DNA of 64,000 nt, taken from assembly GCF_013184495.1 (NCBI RefSeq), contig NZ_JAAOIY010000002.1, positions 310,001 through 374,000 of the forward strand, written 5' to 3'. Shown here in pieces: positions 42,719 through 51,082 of this stretch; the first letter of the stretch is position 1, and the number at the start of each line of letters is the position of its first letter. The DNA comes from Sporosarcina jiandibaonis. GTDB taxonomy: Bacteria; Bacillota; Bacilli; Bacillales_A; Planococcaceae. A program made the position numbers and the translations under genes. The notes under the pieces were generated by a model that was not told where the DNA came from, made no database searches, and worked only from the letters and a program-made list of their open reading frames with translations.

Positions 42719-43339
42719 ATGACTGAAGCAATTTTGCATGGAATTATTCTAGCATTTGGGCTTATTATTCCGTTGGGCGTACAGAATGTTTTTGTTTTCA
42801 ATCAAGGCGCACTGCAACCAAAGTTTTCTAGGGCGTTGCCAGTCGTAATAACAGCTGGAATATGTGACACGATACTTATTGTCGCTGCAGTTTCAGGAGT
42901 ATCACTTCTCGTGCTGACGTTAGCTTGGCTCGAGAACATAATTTTTAATGTTGGAATTATTTTCCTAATTTATATGGGATTTGTTTTATGGAAGACGACG
43001 GTTTCGACAACTGATGTTGAGGGTCAGACTTTTTCAATGAAAAGACAAATTATCTTCGCAGCGTCTGTTTCTCTTCTAAATCCGCATGCAATCCTCGACA
43101 CTATCGGCGTCATCGGCACGAATTCATTAAGCTATTCCGGGGATGCCAGATTTGCATTCGCGCTTACAACAATTATTGTATCCTGGTTATGGTTTTTAGG
43201 ACTTGCGATAGCAGGGCGCTATTTTGGTAAATTGAATCAGAGTGGGAAACTCATGGCTTTATTAAATAAAGTTTCTGCTCTCGTCGTTTGGGGAGTCGCG
43301 GTTTATATGGCAATCCGCCTGATAGGGAACATTAGTTAA
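42719..43339 (+). CDS. LysE/ArgO-type amino-acid exporter
   Basis: 206 residues, six membrane helices. IIPLGVQNVFVFNQG at the N-terminus and SLLNPHAILDTIGVIGTNS in the middle are the conserved LysE/ArgO signatures. These transporters export basic amino acids such as lysine or arginine. The ATG at 42719 is five bases after GGAGG. Confidence 0.9.
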   Translation: MTEAILHGIILAFGLIIPLGVQNVFVFNQGALQPKFSRALPVVITAGICDTILIVAAVSGVSLLVLTLAWLENIIFNVGIIFLIYMGFVLWKTTVSTTDVEGQTFSMKRQIIFAASVSLLNPHAILDTIGVIGTNSLSYSGDARFAFALTTIIVSWLWFLGLAIAGRYFGKLNQSGKLMALLNKVSALVVWGVAVYMAIRLIGNIS

Positions 43340-43348
43340 TACGCAACG

Positions 43349-43384
43349 AAAATCCGCACGGTTAAATAACTTGTGCGGAATTTT
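43349..43384. terminator. Bidirectional terminator LysE / DUF3021
   Basis: AAAATCCGCAC pairs perfectly with GTGCGGAATTTT around a 13-base loop, between two convergent genes. Confidence 0.85.
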
Positions 43385-43389
43385 GCTAT

Positions 43390-43800
43390 TCATAGACCCT
43401 TAAGTTCCTCATTCAATTTCTGTGCTTGTTTTCTAAAATACAGGTAGAAGGCAATCCAGAAAAATAAATAGAAGACAATGAATACTAATAACGCAACTAG
43501 GAAACTTTTCAAGGTGAACGGAACCCATCCAATCCCAAACGCAAGTATGAAGTATAAAACAACAACAGTCGCGAAATGTAGACCAGTTTGTTGTGTAAGT
43601 CGCAATTTGGGATTCTCAAAATAAAGTGGAGAGACCGTAAAAAACCACCCGCAAAATATAGATCCCAATGAGTTTTTCATAAACAATTGCCCATCTAGCA
43701 TATCTTGATTTCCAAAGTATACGACTGAATTCGTCACTATTACAGCTAAAAACGCACCGAAGAATATCCCAATCATACTTCTGAATAAAAAAGTTTTCAT
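43390..43800 (-). CDS. DUF3021 membrane protein of a LytTR regulatory pair
   Basis: 136 residues with four membrane helices (about 7-27, 40-58, 72-92, 98-120) and a charged C-terminus. It follows a LytTR regulator with a four-base overlap (ATGA). DUF3021 membrane proteins encoded directly after LytTR regulators occur widely in Firmicutes; in the related two-gene LytTR systems of streptococci the membrane partner inhibits the regulator. That role here is inference. Confidence 0.85.
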   Translation of the reverse strand: MKTFLFRSMIGIFFGAFLAVIVTNSVVYFGNQDMLDGQLFMKNSLGSIFCGWFFTVSPLYFENPKLRLTQQTGLHFATVVVLYFILAFGIGWVPFTLKSFLVALLVFIVFYLFFWIAFYLYFRKQAQKLNEELKGL

Positions 43801-44255
43801 ACGTTTTTCCTCCTATTCATTTTCAATGCCTCTTTAATGGCATTTACGTATGTCCGCGATACATACTCTTTCACACCCGACTTGAAATACACGCAAAGTG
43901 TGCCGTTAAACGACGCTTCAAAGCGGCTTAATTCGTAAAGATTGGCGATCACCGATTTCGACAGCCGAATGAATTTTGCCGAAGGAAGAATTTCCTCCAA
44001 TTCATATAACTTCTCTTTTAGCTTAAATGACCCATCAGCCGTTACTGCTACTACGCTATCTTTTTCCGTGTGAAAATAATGGATGTCGTCGGGCTTCATA
44101 ATATGCTGCATCTCTCCATCTCGGCCAATAAGGAACTCCGTCTCTCTTCCTTTAATAAAATCAAGTACTTCTTGCACGGAATCGTCCAGTTCAGGACATT
44201 CTATCGTCACTTTTGTTTCCTTATAATCACTATCAATCATCAAAGATACTTTCAT
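43797..44255 (-). CDS. LytTR-type DNA-binding regulator
   Basis: 152 residues: an N-terminal region without a receiver domain and a C-terminal LytTR DNA-binding domain (~50-150), with IHYFHTEKDSVVAVTADGSF, FIRLSKSVIANL, FNGTLCVYFKSGVKEYVSR. Lacking a phospho-receiver, it must be controlled by something else, most simply the DUF3021 membrane protein coupled to it. ATG 44255 is six bases after GAGAGGTG. A 34-codon frame precedes it. Confidence 0.9.
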   Translation of the reverse strand: MKVSLMIDSDYKETKVTIECPELDDSVQEVLDFIKGRETEFLIGRDGEMQHIMKPDDIHYFHTEKDSVVAVTADGSFKLKEKLYELEEILPSAKFIRLSKSVIANLYELSRFEASFNGTLCVYFKSGVKEYVSRTYVNAIKEALKMNRRKNV

Positions 44256-44341
44256 TTCAGACACCTCTCTTGACATTAGTTTATCTGTTCAGACGATCAA
44301 TGTCTTTAGGAAATCAGCCTTTTGTTCCAGAACCTAACGAT

Positions 44342-44446
44342 TACCAACGCCGTTTTTCCTGATAACCCCGATCACTTTTCCCACCCGCACATGATAATCC
44401 CGCCCCTTTCAACTATCTCCATGTCACTAATCGTAACAATCGCCAT
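44342..44446 (-). CDS. Possible 34-residue peptide upstream of lytTR
   Basis: ATG at 44446 is about seven bases after TTGGAGG and opens 34 codons (MAIVTISDMEIVERGGLSCA, then a charged end). A plausible promoter precedes it on the minus strand (TTACAT, 17 bp, TATAAA). It ends 86 bases before lytTR. The peptide has no signal sequence and no recognised family; it could be a remnant. The remaining ~200 bases up to the VanW gene show nothing else. Confidence 0.35.
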
Positions 44447-44661
44447 TGTAACGCCTCCAATTTAATGCTCTTTATAACCAAAGTATATGTGTTATGTAAC
44501 CTGCTGTCGTGGTAATTTCGGCGAGTGGCACAATTACGAATATAACTTGCAGTAATTAGCAGGTGAAATGCATTTATTTTCTGTCGGAGAGTAAAGGGGA
44601 AATAGGCGTCGGTATCGAATTACTATAGAAAATATTGTAATCAAAAAGGGGGCCGCTGATT

Positions 44662-45477
44662 TTGATTTCATTGAAGCCTAAAAAAAGAAGCAAGTTTAGA
44701 ATTTATTTCGGAAAGAAAGCTTATCGACTGAAGCGTTATTCGGAGTGGTATACAGATGGTAAGAAATACGCGAAAAAGTTATCAGTTGAAAAACTTAGCC
44801 ATATGATTATCCAACATCGAACACCATTGCTTCGCAAGTTGAAGGAAGTCGATATGGAGCTGCAACATAACAAGATCACGAACTTGAAGATTGCTACGAA
44901 GCGTATGAATGGACTTGTAATTCAACCGGGTGAAACTTTTTCTTATTGGCGTTTGATCGGAAATCCGACAAAACGTAAAGGTTATGTCGATGGCATGGTG
45001 CTGCATTACGGGAAAGTGAGGACAGGAATTGGCGGCGGACTGTGTCAATTATCGAACTTGATCTATTGGATGACGCTCCACACCCCCCTCACAGTGACGG
45101 AAAGGTATCGCCATAGCTATGACGTGTTTCCGGATTCAAATAGGCGGCAGCCATTCGGAAGCGGTGCTACATGTGCGTACAATTATCTCGATTTGCAAAT
45201 AAAGAACGAAACAAACGCACCTTATCAGCTCGTCATTTATTTGACGGATCATGATTTAGTCGGTGAATGGCGGGCTACGGCACCATCAACAAAGACTTAT
45301 AAAGTGCACGAAAAAGATCATCGATATTCGTTGGAATTATGGGGCGGCTACGTAAGGCACAATGCGATTTATAGAGAGGTATACAATATGGGCGGCGAGC
45401 TAATCGATGATGAATTCATCACAGAAAACCATGCGATTATGATGTACGAGCCGTTTTTGACATATGAAGGGAAATAG
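44662..45477 (+). CDS. VanW-family protein
   Basis: 271 residues. Central VanW domain (~55-215) with IQPGETFSYWRLIGNPTKRK, GGGLCQLSNLIYWM and GATCAYNYLDLQI. No signal peptide is obvious; the N-terminus is strongly basic. VanW proteins occur with some vancomycin-resistance clusters and as stand-alone genes; their activity is not established. TTG start ten bases after GGGGG. No other resistance gene of the van type is nearby. Confidence 0.88.
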   Translation: MISLKPKKRSKFRIYFGKKAYRLKRYSEWYTDGKKYAKKLSVEKLSHMIIQHRTPLLRKLKEVDMELQHNKITNLKIATKRMNGLVIQPGETFSYWRLIGNPTKRKGYVDGMVLHYGKVRTGIGGGLCQLSNLIYWMTLHTPLTVTERYRHSYDVFPDSNRRQPFGSGATCAYNYLDLQIKNETNAPYQLVIYLTDHDLVGEWRATAPSTKTYKVHEKDHRYSLELWGGYVRHNAIYREVYNMGGELIDDEFITENHAIMMYEPFLTYEGK

Positions 45478-45499
45478 CATGAAATGATGGAGGATTCCA

Positions 45500-46573
45500 A
45501 TGATAATTATGATTAACGGCGCATTCGGTGTTGGAAAAACAACTGTCGCGAATAAATTACTAGAGGATCTTGATGATTTCATGTTGTTTGATCCAGAAGA
45601 TATCGGGTTCATGTTACGCAATGTTATTCCAGATGAAATTAAGAAACAAAATGAACAAACAGACAATTTTCAAGACCTGGAAATGTGGAGAAGTTTAACT
45701 GTTAATATTGCAGAACAACTTCAAACTAAAAAGAATTTAATCGTCCCGATGACAATTTACAATAAGGATTATTTCGAGTACATTTTGAACGGACTCAAAA
45801 AGATAGATAAGCAAACTTTTCATTTCTGTTTAACTGCTAAAAAAGAGACAATTCATCAGAGGCTTTTAGATAGGGGTGAAACTGAAGGGAATTGGTGCTT
45901 TCAACAAACAGACAAATGTATAGCAGCATTTGAAGATGCGTGTTTTGGAAAGTTCATTTCTACTGATGAGTTAAGGGTTGCTGAAATTGTGGAAGCAATT
46001 CGTGAGGATGTTGGGTTAATTTCAAAGGCTAAGATTATTATAGAAAATAAAATCTTGCGGATTCGTGCATTAGTAGATAGTGATAAACCCCAATTAGCAA
46101 AATGGCTTTCAAATCCTGAAGTTCTCCAGTATTACGAAGGCCGCGATAACCCTTTTGACGCTGATAAAGTCGAGCGGGAATATTTTGATGATGAAGAAGG
46201 TGTGACGCGTTGCATAATTGAATTTGATGAAACACCGATTGGTTATGTTCAGTTTTATGAAATAGATGAGGAAGAAAGAGAACTCTATGGCTATTCGGAT
46301 TTAAATGATGTCATTTACGGGATGGATCAGTTTATCGCGGAATCTGCGTATTGGGATAAGGGAATAGGTACGCAGCTTATCAGTTCTGTCACGGAGTATT
46401 TAATTCGCGAAAAAGGGGCTGACAGGTTAGTGATGGATCCACAAACGTGGAATGAACGTGCTATTCGCTGTTATGAAAAATGTGGTTTTGAAAAAGTGAA
46501 GTTGCTACCGAAAAGGGAGCTTCATGAAGGAGAGTATCGCGATTGTTGGTTGATGGAATATAGCAAAAGGTAG
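45500..46573 (+). CDS. TmrB-like P-loop protein fused to an AAC(6')-type GNAT acetyltransferase
   Basis: 357 residues. N-terminal half (~1-175): P-loop GAFGVGKTT (7-15) and the AAA/kinase fold of TmrB (tunicamycin-resistance-like) proteins. C-terminal half (~182-357): GNAT domain with LRIRALVDSDKPQLAKWLSN, YWDKGIGTQLISSV (acetyl-CoA loop) and PQTWNERAIRCYEKCGF, the hallmark of aminoglycoside 6'-N-acetyltransferases. Both halves look complete, so this is a bona fide fusion in one frame. Ribosome binding site TGGAGG. The gene directly downstream, one base away, is a second fusion. Confidence 0.85.
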   Translation: MIIMINGAFGVGKTTVANKLLEDLDDFMLFDPEDIGFMLRNVIPDEIKKQNEQTDNFQDLEMWRSLTVNIAEQLQTKKNLIVPMTIYNKDYFEYILNGLKKIDKQTFHFCLTAKKETIHQRLLDRGETEGNWCFQQTDKCIAAFEDACFGKFISTDELRVAEIVEAIREDVGLISKAKIIIENKILRIRALVDSDKPQLAKWLSNPEVLQYYEGRDNPFDADKVEREYFDDEEGVTRCIIEFDETPIGYVQFYEIDEEERELYGYSDLNDVIYGMDQFIAESAYWDKGIGTQLISSVTEYLIREKGADRLVMDPQTWNERAIRCYEKCGFEKVKLLPKRELHEGEYRDCWLMEYSKR

Positions 46574-46582
46574 GTGGCACCA

Positions 46583-47596
46583 GTGAGGAAAACACTTATT
46601 CTTCCTTGGACGACTGAATGGGAAAAGTTATATCACAAGGAAGAAAAAGTTCTGAAAGAAGTATTTACAGATGAACTGATAGATATTTTTCATATCGGAA
46701 GTACATCAATCCCGCCAGTGAGCTATGCGAAACCGATAATTGATATTTTAATTGTTGTAAAAAACATTGCAGCAGTAGATTTATATAACAATAAGATGAG
46801 GGCCATGGGGTATGAACCAAGAGGCGAATTTGGAATCCCGGGCAGAAGGTATTTTCCAAAGGGGAAAGGCAATAGAACGCATCATGTGCATATATTTCAA
46901 GCTGGACATGAAGCCATACAAACCCATTTGGATTTCAAAGAGTTTTTAATAGCACATCCACTTGAAGCAGAAAAATATGGCGACTTAAAAAGGAAACTTG
47001 CCAAACAGTTTCCTCATGACACGCATCAATATCAGGATGGAAAAGAACAATTTGTAAATGAGCTCGTGGAAAAAGCGAAGGCATGGCGTTCAAATAACAG
47101 CATACAGACAACAACAACTCACGTAGATTGGGGTGGGCATAAACTGAAACTGACGTGGAAACCTGGTCTGCTGCCGGAAAATGATCTTATCACGAGTGTA
47201 CATGGCTTCTGTTTTGAAGATGAAAAGTTAATGATGGTCGATTTGAATGACCGAGGATGGGATTTCCCAGGCGGCCATATCGAAGTTGGTGAAACAACTG
47301 AAGATTGTTTTAGACGTGAGGCCATGGAAGAAGGCTATGTCGAAGGAGAGTGCCAGCTTTTAGGAGCGATTGAAATCGATCATAATGAAAATCCATTGTG
47401 GAATGAACAAAGTCCCTATCCGAAAATAGGCTATCAAGTTTTTTATCGGATGAACATTTCACGCAAGTACCATTTTGACGCGGAATTTGAATCAAGTAGA
47501 CGTATTTTTATCCGTCCTGAAGAGGCTTCAAAATACCATAAAGGGTGGCATGCTGTTTTTGAGGAAATCTTACAAGTTGCGGGAAGAGCTTACTGA
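46583..47596 (+). CDS. GrpB (UPF0157) domain fused to a Nudix hydrolase
   Basis: About 337 residues. N-terminal GrpB/UPF0157 nucleotidyltransferase-fold domain (~1-170) with FHIGSTSIPPV and PIIDILIVV. C-terminal Nudix domain (~200-330) with a complete Nudix box (GGHIEVGETTEDCFRREAME EG Y). Activity on a small phosphorylated substrate is likely but unspecified. GTG at 46583 is five to six bases after AGGTGG; a GTG at 46574, right after the upstream stop, is the alternative. Cotranscribed with the TmrB-GNAT fusion. Confidence 0.83.
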   Translation: MRKTLILPWTTEWEKLYHKEEKVLKEVFTDELIDIFHIGSTSIPPVSYAKPIIDILIVVKNIAAVDLYNNKMRAMGYEPRGEFGIPGRRYFPKGKGNRTHHVHIFQAGHEAIQTHLDFKEFLIAHPLEAEKYGDLKRKLAKQFPHDTHQYQDGKEQFVNELVEKAKAWRSNNSIQTTTTHVDWGGHKLKLTWKPGLLPENDLITSVHGFCFEDEKLMMVDLNDRGWDFPGGHIEVGETTEDCFRREAMEEGYVEGECQLLGAIEIDHNENPLWNEQSPYPKIGYQVFYRMNISRKYHFDAEFESSRRIFIRPEEASKYHKGWHAVFEEILQVAGRAY

Positions 47597-47598
47597 GT

Positions 47599-47644
47599 AA
47601 AAAGAAAGAACACTGAACAGAGAAAGGTAGTGTTCTTCCTTTTA
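47599..47644 (+). terminator. Terminator of the fusion-gene operon
   Basis: AAGAAAGAACACT pairs with AGTGTTCTTCCTTTT (one mismatch). Confidence 0.82.
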
Positions 47645-47722
47645 TATTTTGATAGATTTAAGTTTGGATTGGCTTAAAATAATTTTTACATATGATTTCA
47701 CATTTTCTTTCATATCAAGAGA

Positions 47723-47977
47723 TCACCAACTCTTACGCATGGATTTCATAACAAAACTTAAGATGATAATAAAGATAATTGCTCCGATGATTGCGGGGAC
47801 AATGTAAAAGTCAGAGAGTTTGGGACCCCAATAACCGAGTAGTCTGCCTCCAATCCATGCACCGACAATACCGGCAACAACATTACCTATGACTCCGCCC
47901 GGCAAATCTTTTCCTAAAATTACGCCCGCGAACCAACCGATGATACCGCCAATGATTAAATATAATAGTAAACCCAT
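47723..47977 (-). CDS. GlsB/YeaQ/YmgE-family membrane protein
   Basis: 84 residues, three membrane helices with glycine-rich turns: IGGIIGWFAGVILGKDLPGG, NVVAGIVGAWIGGRLLG. This is the transglycosylase-associated (YeaQ/YmgE) family, often stress-induced, function unresolved. Ribosome binding site AGGAGAGG. Monocistronic. Confidence 0.92.
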   Translation of the reverse strand: MGLLLYLIIGGIIGWFAGVILGKDLPGGVIGNVVAGIVGAWIGGRLLGYWGPKLSDFYIVPAIIGAIIFIIILSFVMKSMRKSW

Positions 47978-48215
47978 GCTGCACCTCTCCTTTCATTATT
48001 GAAAAAATGTATTCAGTAGAGAAAATGGAAATATAAAGTCGAAGAACACATCTTCAATCTTTGAATTTGGATTCTCTATAAATTAATACGCTCCGCGATG
48101 TTTGAATAGACCTTTTCATAACAACTAGTAGAAGGGAAACATGACGCCAGTTGATGTGATGTTAAATCTAATGAGCATCCATAATGGCTGTGTTTTGGTT
48201 GCTTGTTAATAAATT

Positions 48216-48800
48216 TCACCTCACTAGAATCGATACAGCACTATACACCAACAACAAAGCCATCACAATATTAAACTGACTTCTATATTTCGCTAAGAAC
48301 TTTTTGAAAAGTGATCCAAAGATGCTCCAACTGAGGGTGCCCAAAAATCCGATAACTGCAAGTATGACTGAATAAAATAATAAGCTTGAATGGTTTATAT
48401 GGTAAGGCAAGACAAAAGTAGAAACGACAGTAAGCGCATAGAGCACGGCTTTTGGATTGACGAATTGTAAAAACGCACCCGCAACAAAACTATTATATTT
48501 TCCACCACTTGAATCCTCACTATCTCCTTTACTCCGAATAATAATGAAAGCAAGGTATAACATATACGCTGTTCCCACTATCGCCATAAAGAACTCGATT
48601 TTTGGAATGTAGTTTTTCAGAAGTAAATTAAAATAACTGCTTATTAATAAGAGGGCAAAGAAGCCAGTACCCACACCCAAACAAAATCGAACCGTCCTTT
48701 TGAAACCATATTGATTGGCGAACATTAAAGACATGATATTATTTGGCCCCGGTGTAAAACTAGCAACAAAAGCATAGATGAGCATAGATACGACTGGCAT
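48216..48800 (-). CDS. LysE/RhtB-family amino-acid exporter
   Basis: 194 residues, six membrane helices. FTPGPNNIMSLMFANQYGFK at the N-terminus and FLQFVNPKAVLYALTVVSTF in the middle are RhtB signatures. Probably exports amino acids or derivatives; substrate unknown. Distinct from the ArgO-like protein at 42719. Divergent from the DUF4181-like gene. Confidence 0.9.
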   Translation of the reverse strand: MPVVSMLIYAFVASFTPGPNNIMSLMFANQYGFKRTVRFCLGVGTGFFALLLISSYFNLLLKNYIPKIEFFMAIVGTAYMLYLAFIIIRSKGDSEDSSGGKYNSFVAGAFLQFVNPKAVLYALTVVSTFVLPYHINHSSLLFYSVILAVIGFLGTLSWSIFGSLFKKFLAKYRSQFNIVMALLLVYSAVSILVR

Positions 48801-48940
48801 TTTGGAACCCCCTTAAGTTTGTATCTGTAATGTTCTGAGTAATGAATTACGCTCAATTGTACAATTTGCACGTTACATTGTAAATGGGTTTTCTTTAGCG
48901 TAAGCAAATTCACTTTTTACATTTTCAAATAAACCGATTT

Positions 48941-48969
48941 TGAATCTTTTCCACTACCTGTTTCGTATA
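48941..48969 (+). promoter_or_regulatory. Near-match to the SigW promoter
   Basis: TGAATC (one change from TGAAAC), 17-bp spacer, CGTATA, in the 306-base divergent gap and 138 bases before the next gene. The -10 and spacing are identical to the three better sites; the -35 mismatch keeps this tentative. Nothing else is seen in the gap. Confidence 0.35.
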
Positions 48970-49106
48970 GTAATGACAGCAAATTGGCATGGCGAAGGGG
49001 ATTTTCTGTAAAAAATTTTTTATGATTCCATAATATCGTTTCTATTACTAGTCCTATCATTCATACAGGTAATCCGCAACAAGCGGAAGTTAAGGGGTGT
49101 TTAATT

Positions 49107-49679
49107 ATGAAAGAACTATTACTTTTAGGCATTCTATTTATTGTTATTGCATTCAGTATGGAATACTTTCTGAAAAGAAAATTTAACATTGATCGAAAGG
49201 GAAACCCCTTAAGTAAGTCAATTAAGAAACGTCAATTCATCTTATTAACGTTTTGCTTCATTATTTATCTAGTCGTTTCATCTACCCTGATTTTTCAGTA
49301 CGATGATTTCAATATATTCTTTGTTATATTTCCATTTCTCATGGTCATTTCGTTCATCCGCGGATTCATGCAATGGAAATATAACAGAAATGCAAATATA
49401 TGGATTCTTGAAACCTTTGGTGCAATCCTTTTTGCAATTATGTTCATTGTTATCGCATTAGTGGTTAATTCAAATCTGACATTTACTGAAATAAAAAGCG
49501 AAAAGGCCAATAAAGATGTCCGTAGTTTTCTATACGAAGTAGAGTATACGGAAGACTATTCCAATGAAAACTTAAAGCATAAGGTGCTATATAAAATTAG
49601 GCCAGATCAAAAGTACGACAAAATCCAGGTCTTTGCCAACGGCGCAGAAGTTCCATTTCAGACGGTATCGGGCAACTAA
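49107..49679 (+). CDS. Hypothetical membrane protein (DUF4181-like)
   Basis: 190 residues with about five hydrophobic segments (~2-18, 43-62, 70-88, 103-125) and a hydrophilic C-terminal domain (~135-190). The N-terminal MEYFLKRKFNIDRKGNPLSK followed by helices recalls DUF4181, but the C-terminal domain is extra. Function unknown. Ribosome binding site AAGGGG; preceded by a weak SigW-like site. Confidence 0.55.
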   Translation: MKELLLLGILFIVIAFSMEYFLKRKFNIDRKGNPLSKSIKKRQFILLTFCFIIYLVVSSTLIFQYDDFNIFFVIFPFLMVISFIRGFMQWKYNRNANIWILETFGAILFAIMFIVIALVVNSNLTFTEIKSEKANKDVRSFLYEVEYTEDYSNENLKHKVLYKIRPDQKYDKIQVFANGAEVPFQTVSGN

Positions 49680-49799
49680 AACCTAAAAAAACAGGGGGTA
49701 ACTTTGACGTTACGCCCTAAATTTATTTACGAAAAGTAGCTTCTTCCATTCGTTTAAACATATGATGCAAAGTGTATCTTTGTAAACCTGCAGCACTCT

Positions 49800-49923
49800 T
49801 TATAGACTGTTCCACGGCGTCATTTATGCACTCATGTTTGCTTATATACTGACTGCAATCTTCACGAAAAAGAAACAATCCCTTTACGATATTATCGCGA
49901 AAACATATGTTATTAAAATTTAA
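49800..49923 (+). pseudogene. Remnant of an RDD-family membrane protein
   Basis: A frame without start codon ends ...FTKKKQSLYDIIAKTYVIKI at TAA 49921-49923. The motif after the last helix (KKKQ.L.D.IA.T.V) is the C-terminal signature of RDD proteins, here preceded by one hydrophobic helix only. The ~300-base gap around it has no intact gene. On the minus strand a ~70-codon open frame without ATG overlaps; I judge the RDD reading more credible. Confidence 0.5.
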
Positions 49924-49983
49924 TCTAGCGAATTAGTAACTAAACGATGACAATTCCGTCTACTCAATAAATGGGGGAATTGT

Positions 49984-50445
49984 ATGAAAAAATGGTTGTT
50001 ACTACTCGTGCTGTTTCTAGGGATCGGTTTGATTGGATGTTCAAGTGATAGAGAGTCAATGTCAGGGGAAAAGCCGCCAAAAACCGTTGTGAAAATTAAA
50101 AATGATACCTATGCAACCGTGCTTGGCAGCTATTGTTGGAAAAACATGTGCGCAGATACTGTTGGACCACATAAACTTTTAGAAGGAAAGGAACCAATAA
50201 AGGTAAGCCCAGGTGAGGAAATTACCATCGAGATGGACTATAACCCGCAGCCTAATGAGATCTATGTGGGACAGATGGAGAACAAGAATGATAGCACGGA
50301 AGTAAAGATAGAAAATAATCGATTCATAGCGCCGATGGAAAAAGGAGTCTACTATTACATCTATAGTGTGATGTGGATGGATGAAAAAGAAGCGAACGTA
50401 TCGCACGCTGATGCCTACTATGCTTTCGTTATAGAAGTAAATTAA
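49984..50445 (+). CDS. Hypothetical lipoprotein, 153 residues
   Basis: Signal peptide with lipobox LIGC (cysteine ~19), then a short linker and a beta-rich domain containing YCWKNMCAD (two cysteines close together) and MDYNPQPNEIYVG. No family recognised. Exported and lipid-anchored by inference. GGGG site before the ATG. Confidence 0.65.
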   Translation: MKKWLLLLVLFLGIGLIGCSSDRESMSGEKPPKTVVKIKNDTYATVLGSYCWKNMCADTVGPHKLLEGKEPIKVSPGEEITIEMDYNPQPNEIYVGQMENKNDSTEVKIENNRFIAPMEKGVYYYIYSVMWMDEKEANVSHADAYYAFVIEVN

Positions 50446-50448
50446 CTG

Positions 50449-50470
50449 GTTGCTTAGGCGACTTTTTTTA
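50449..50470 (+). terminator. Short terminator after the lipoprotein gene
   Basis: GTTGC TTAG GCGAC (one G-U) followed by T7; short stem. Confidence 0.55.
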
Positions 50471-50540
50471 TTTAGTAAAAACTTGCGCAGAATTGTGTTA
50501 ATATTAATTCAATTAGAAAATATCAGGGGGGGCAAATACG

Positions 50541-51026
50541 ATGCAAATAGAAATAGATAGAGCAATTGAAATGAGAAAAACAGGTAAACAAAAGGAATCG
50601 AACGAATTGCTCATTAAGTTAGTAGATGAATATCCCGAAGATGCATTCATCAACTATCAATGCGCGTGGAGCTATGATGTATTAGGTTTGGAATCAAAAG
50701 CAGTGGCCTATTATGAAAAGGCCATTCAACTCGGATTATCAGGAAAAGACTTAGAAGGTGCCATCATAGGATTGGGAAGTACATACCGAACATTAGGTGA
50801 TTACGAAAAGTCCAGAGAAGTATTTCAAAAGGGAATTGAATTATATCCAAATAATGAAGCGATCAAAGTCTTTTATGCCATGACTTTATACAATTTAAAT
50901 GAGCACGGTCGTGCAATGGAGTTATTGCTGAAATCCTTGATAAGTACCACGAAGAATGAAGAAATACTAGATTATAAAAAAGCAATTGATTTTTATTCTG
51001 ATATATTAGATCAAACTTGGAAGTAA
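50541..51026 (+). CDS. Tetratricopeptide-repeat protein
   Basis: 161 residues with about three TPR units (~35-68, 73-106, 107-140), e.g. CAWSYDVLGLESKAVAYYEK and GLGSTYRTLGDYEKSREVFQ. Cytoplasmic scaffold-type protein; partner unknown. GGGGGG ribosome binding site. Followed 56 bases later by a HAD phosphatase, possibly the same transcript. Confidence 0.85.
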   Translation: MQIEIDRAIEMRKTGKQKESNELLIKLVDEYPEDAFINYQCAWSYDVLGLESKAVAYYEKAIQLGLSGKDLEGAIIGLGSTYRTLGDYEKSREVFQKGIELYPNNEAIKVFYAMTLYNLNEHGRAMELLLKSLISTTKNEEILDYKKAIDFYSDILDQTWK

Positions 51027-51082
51027 TTATCTGTAGTCGGGGAAATTTTCATGAAAAGATTAATTGAAAGAGGGTGTCTAAT

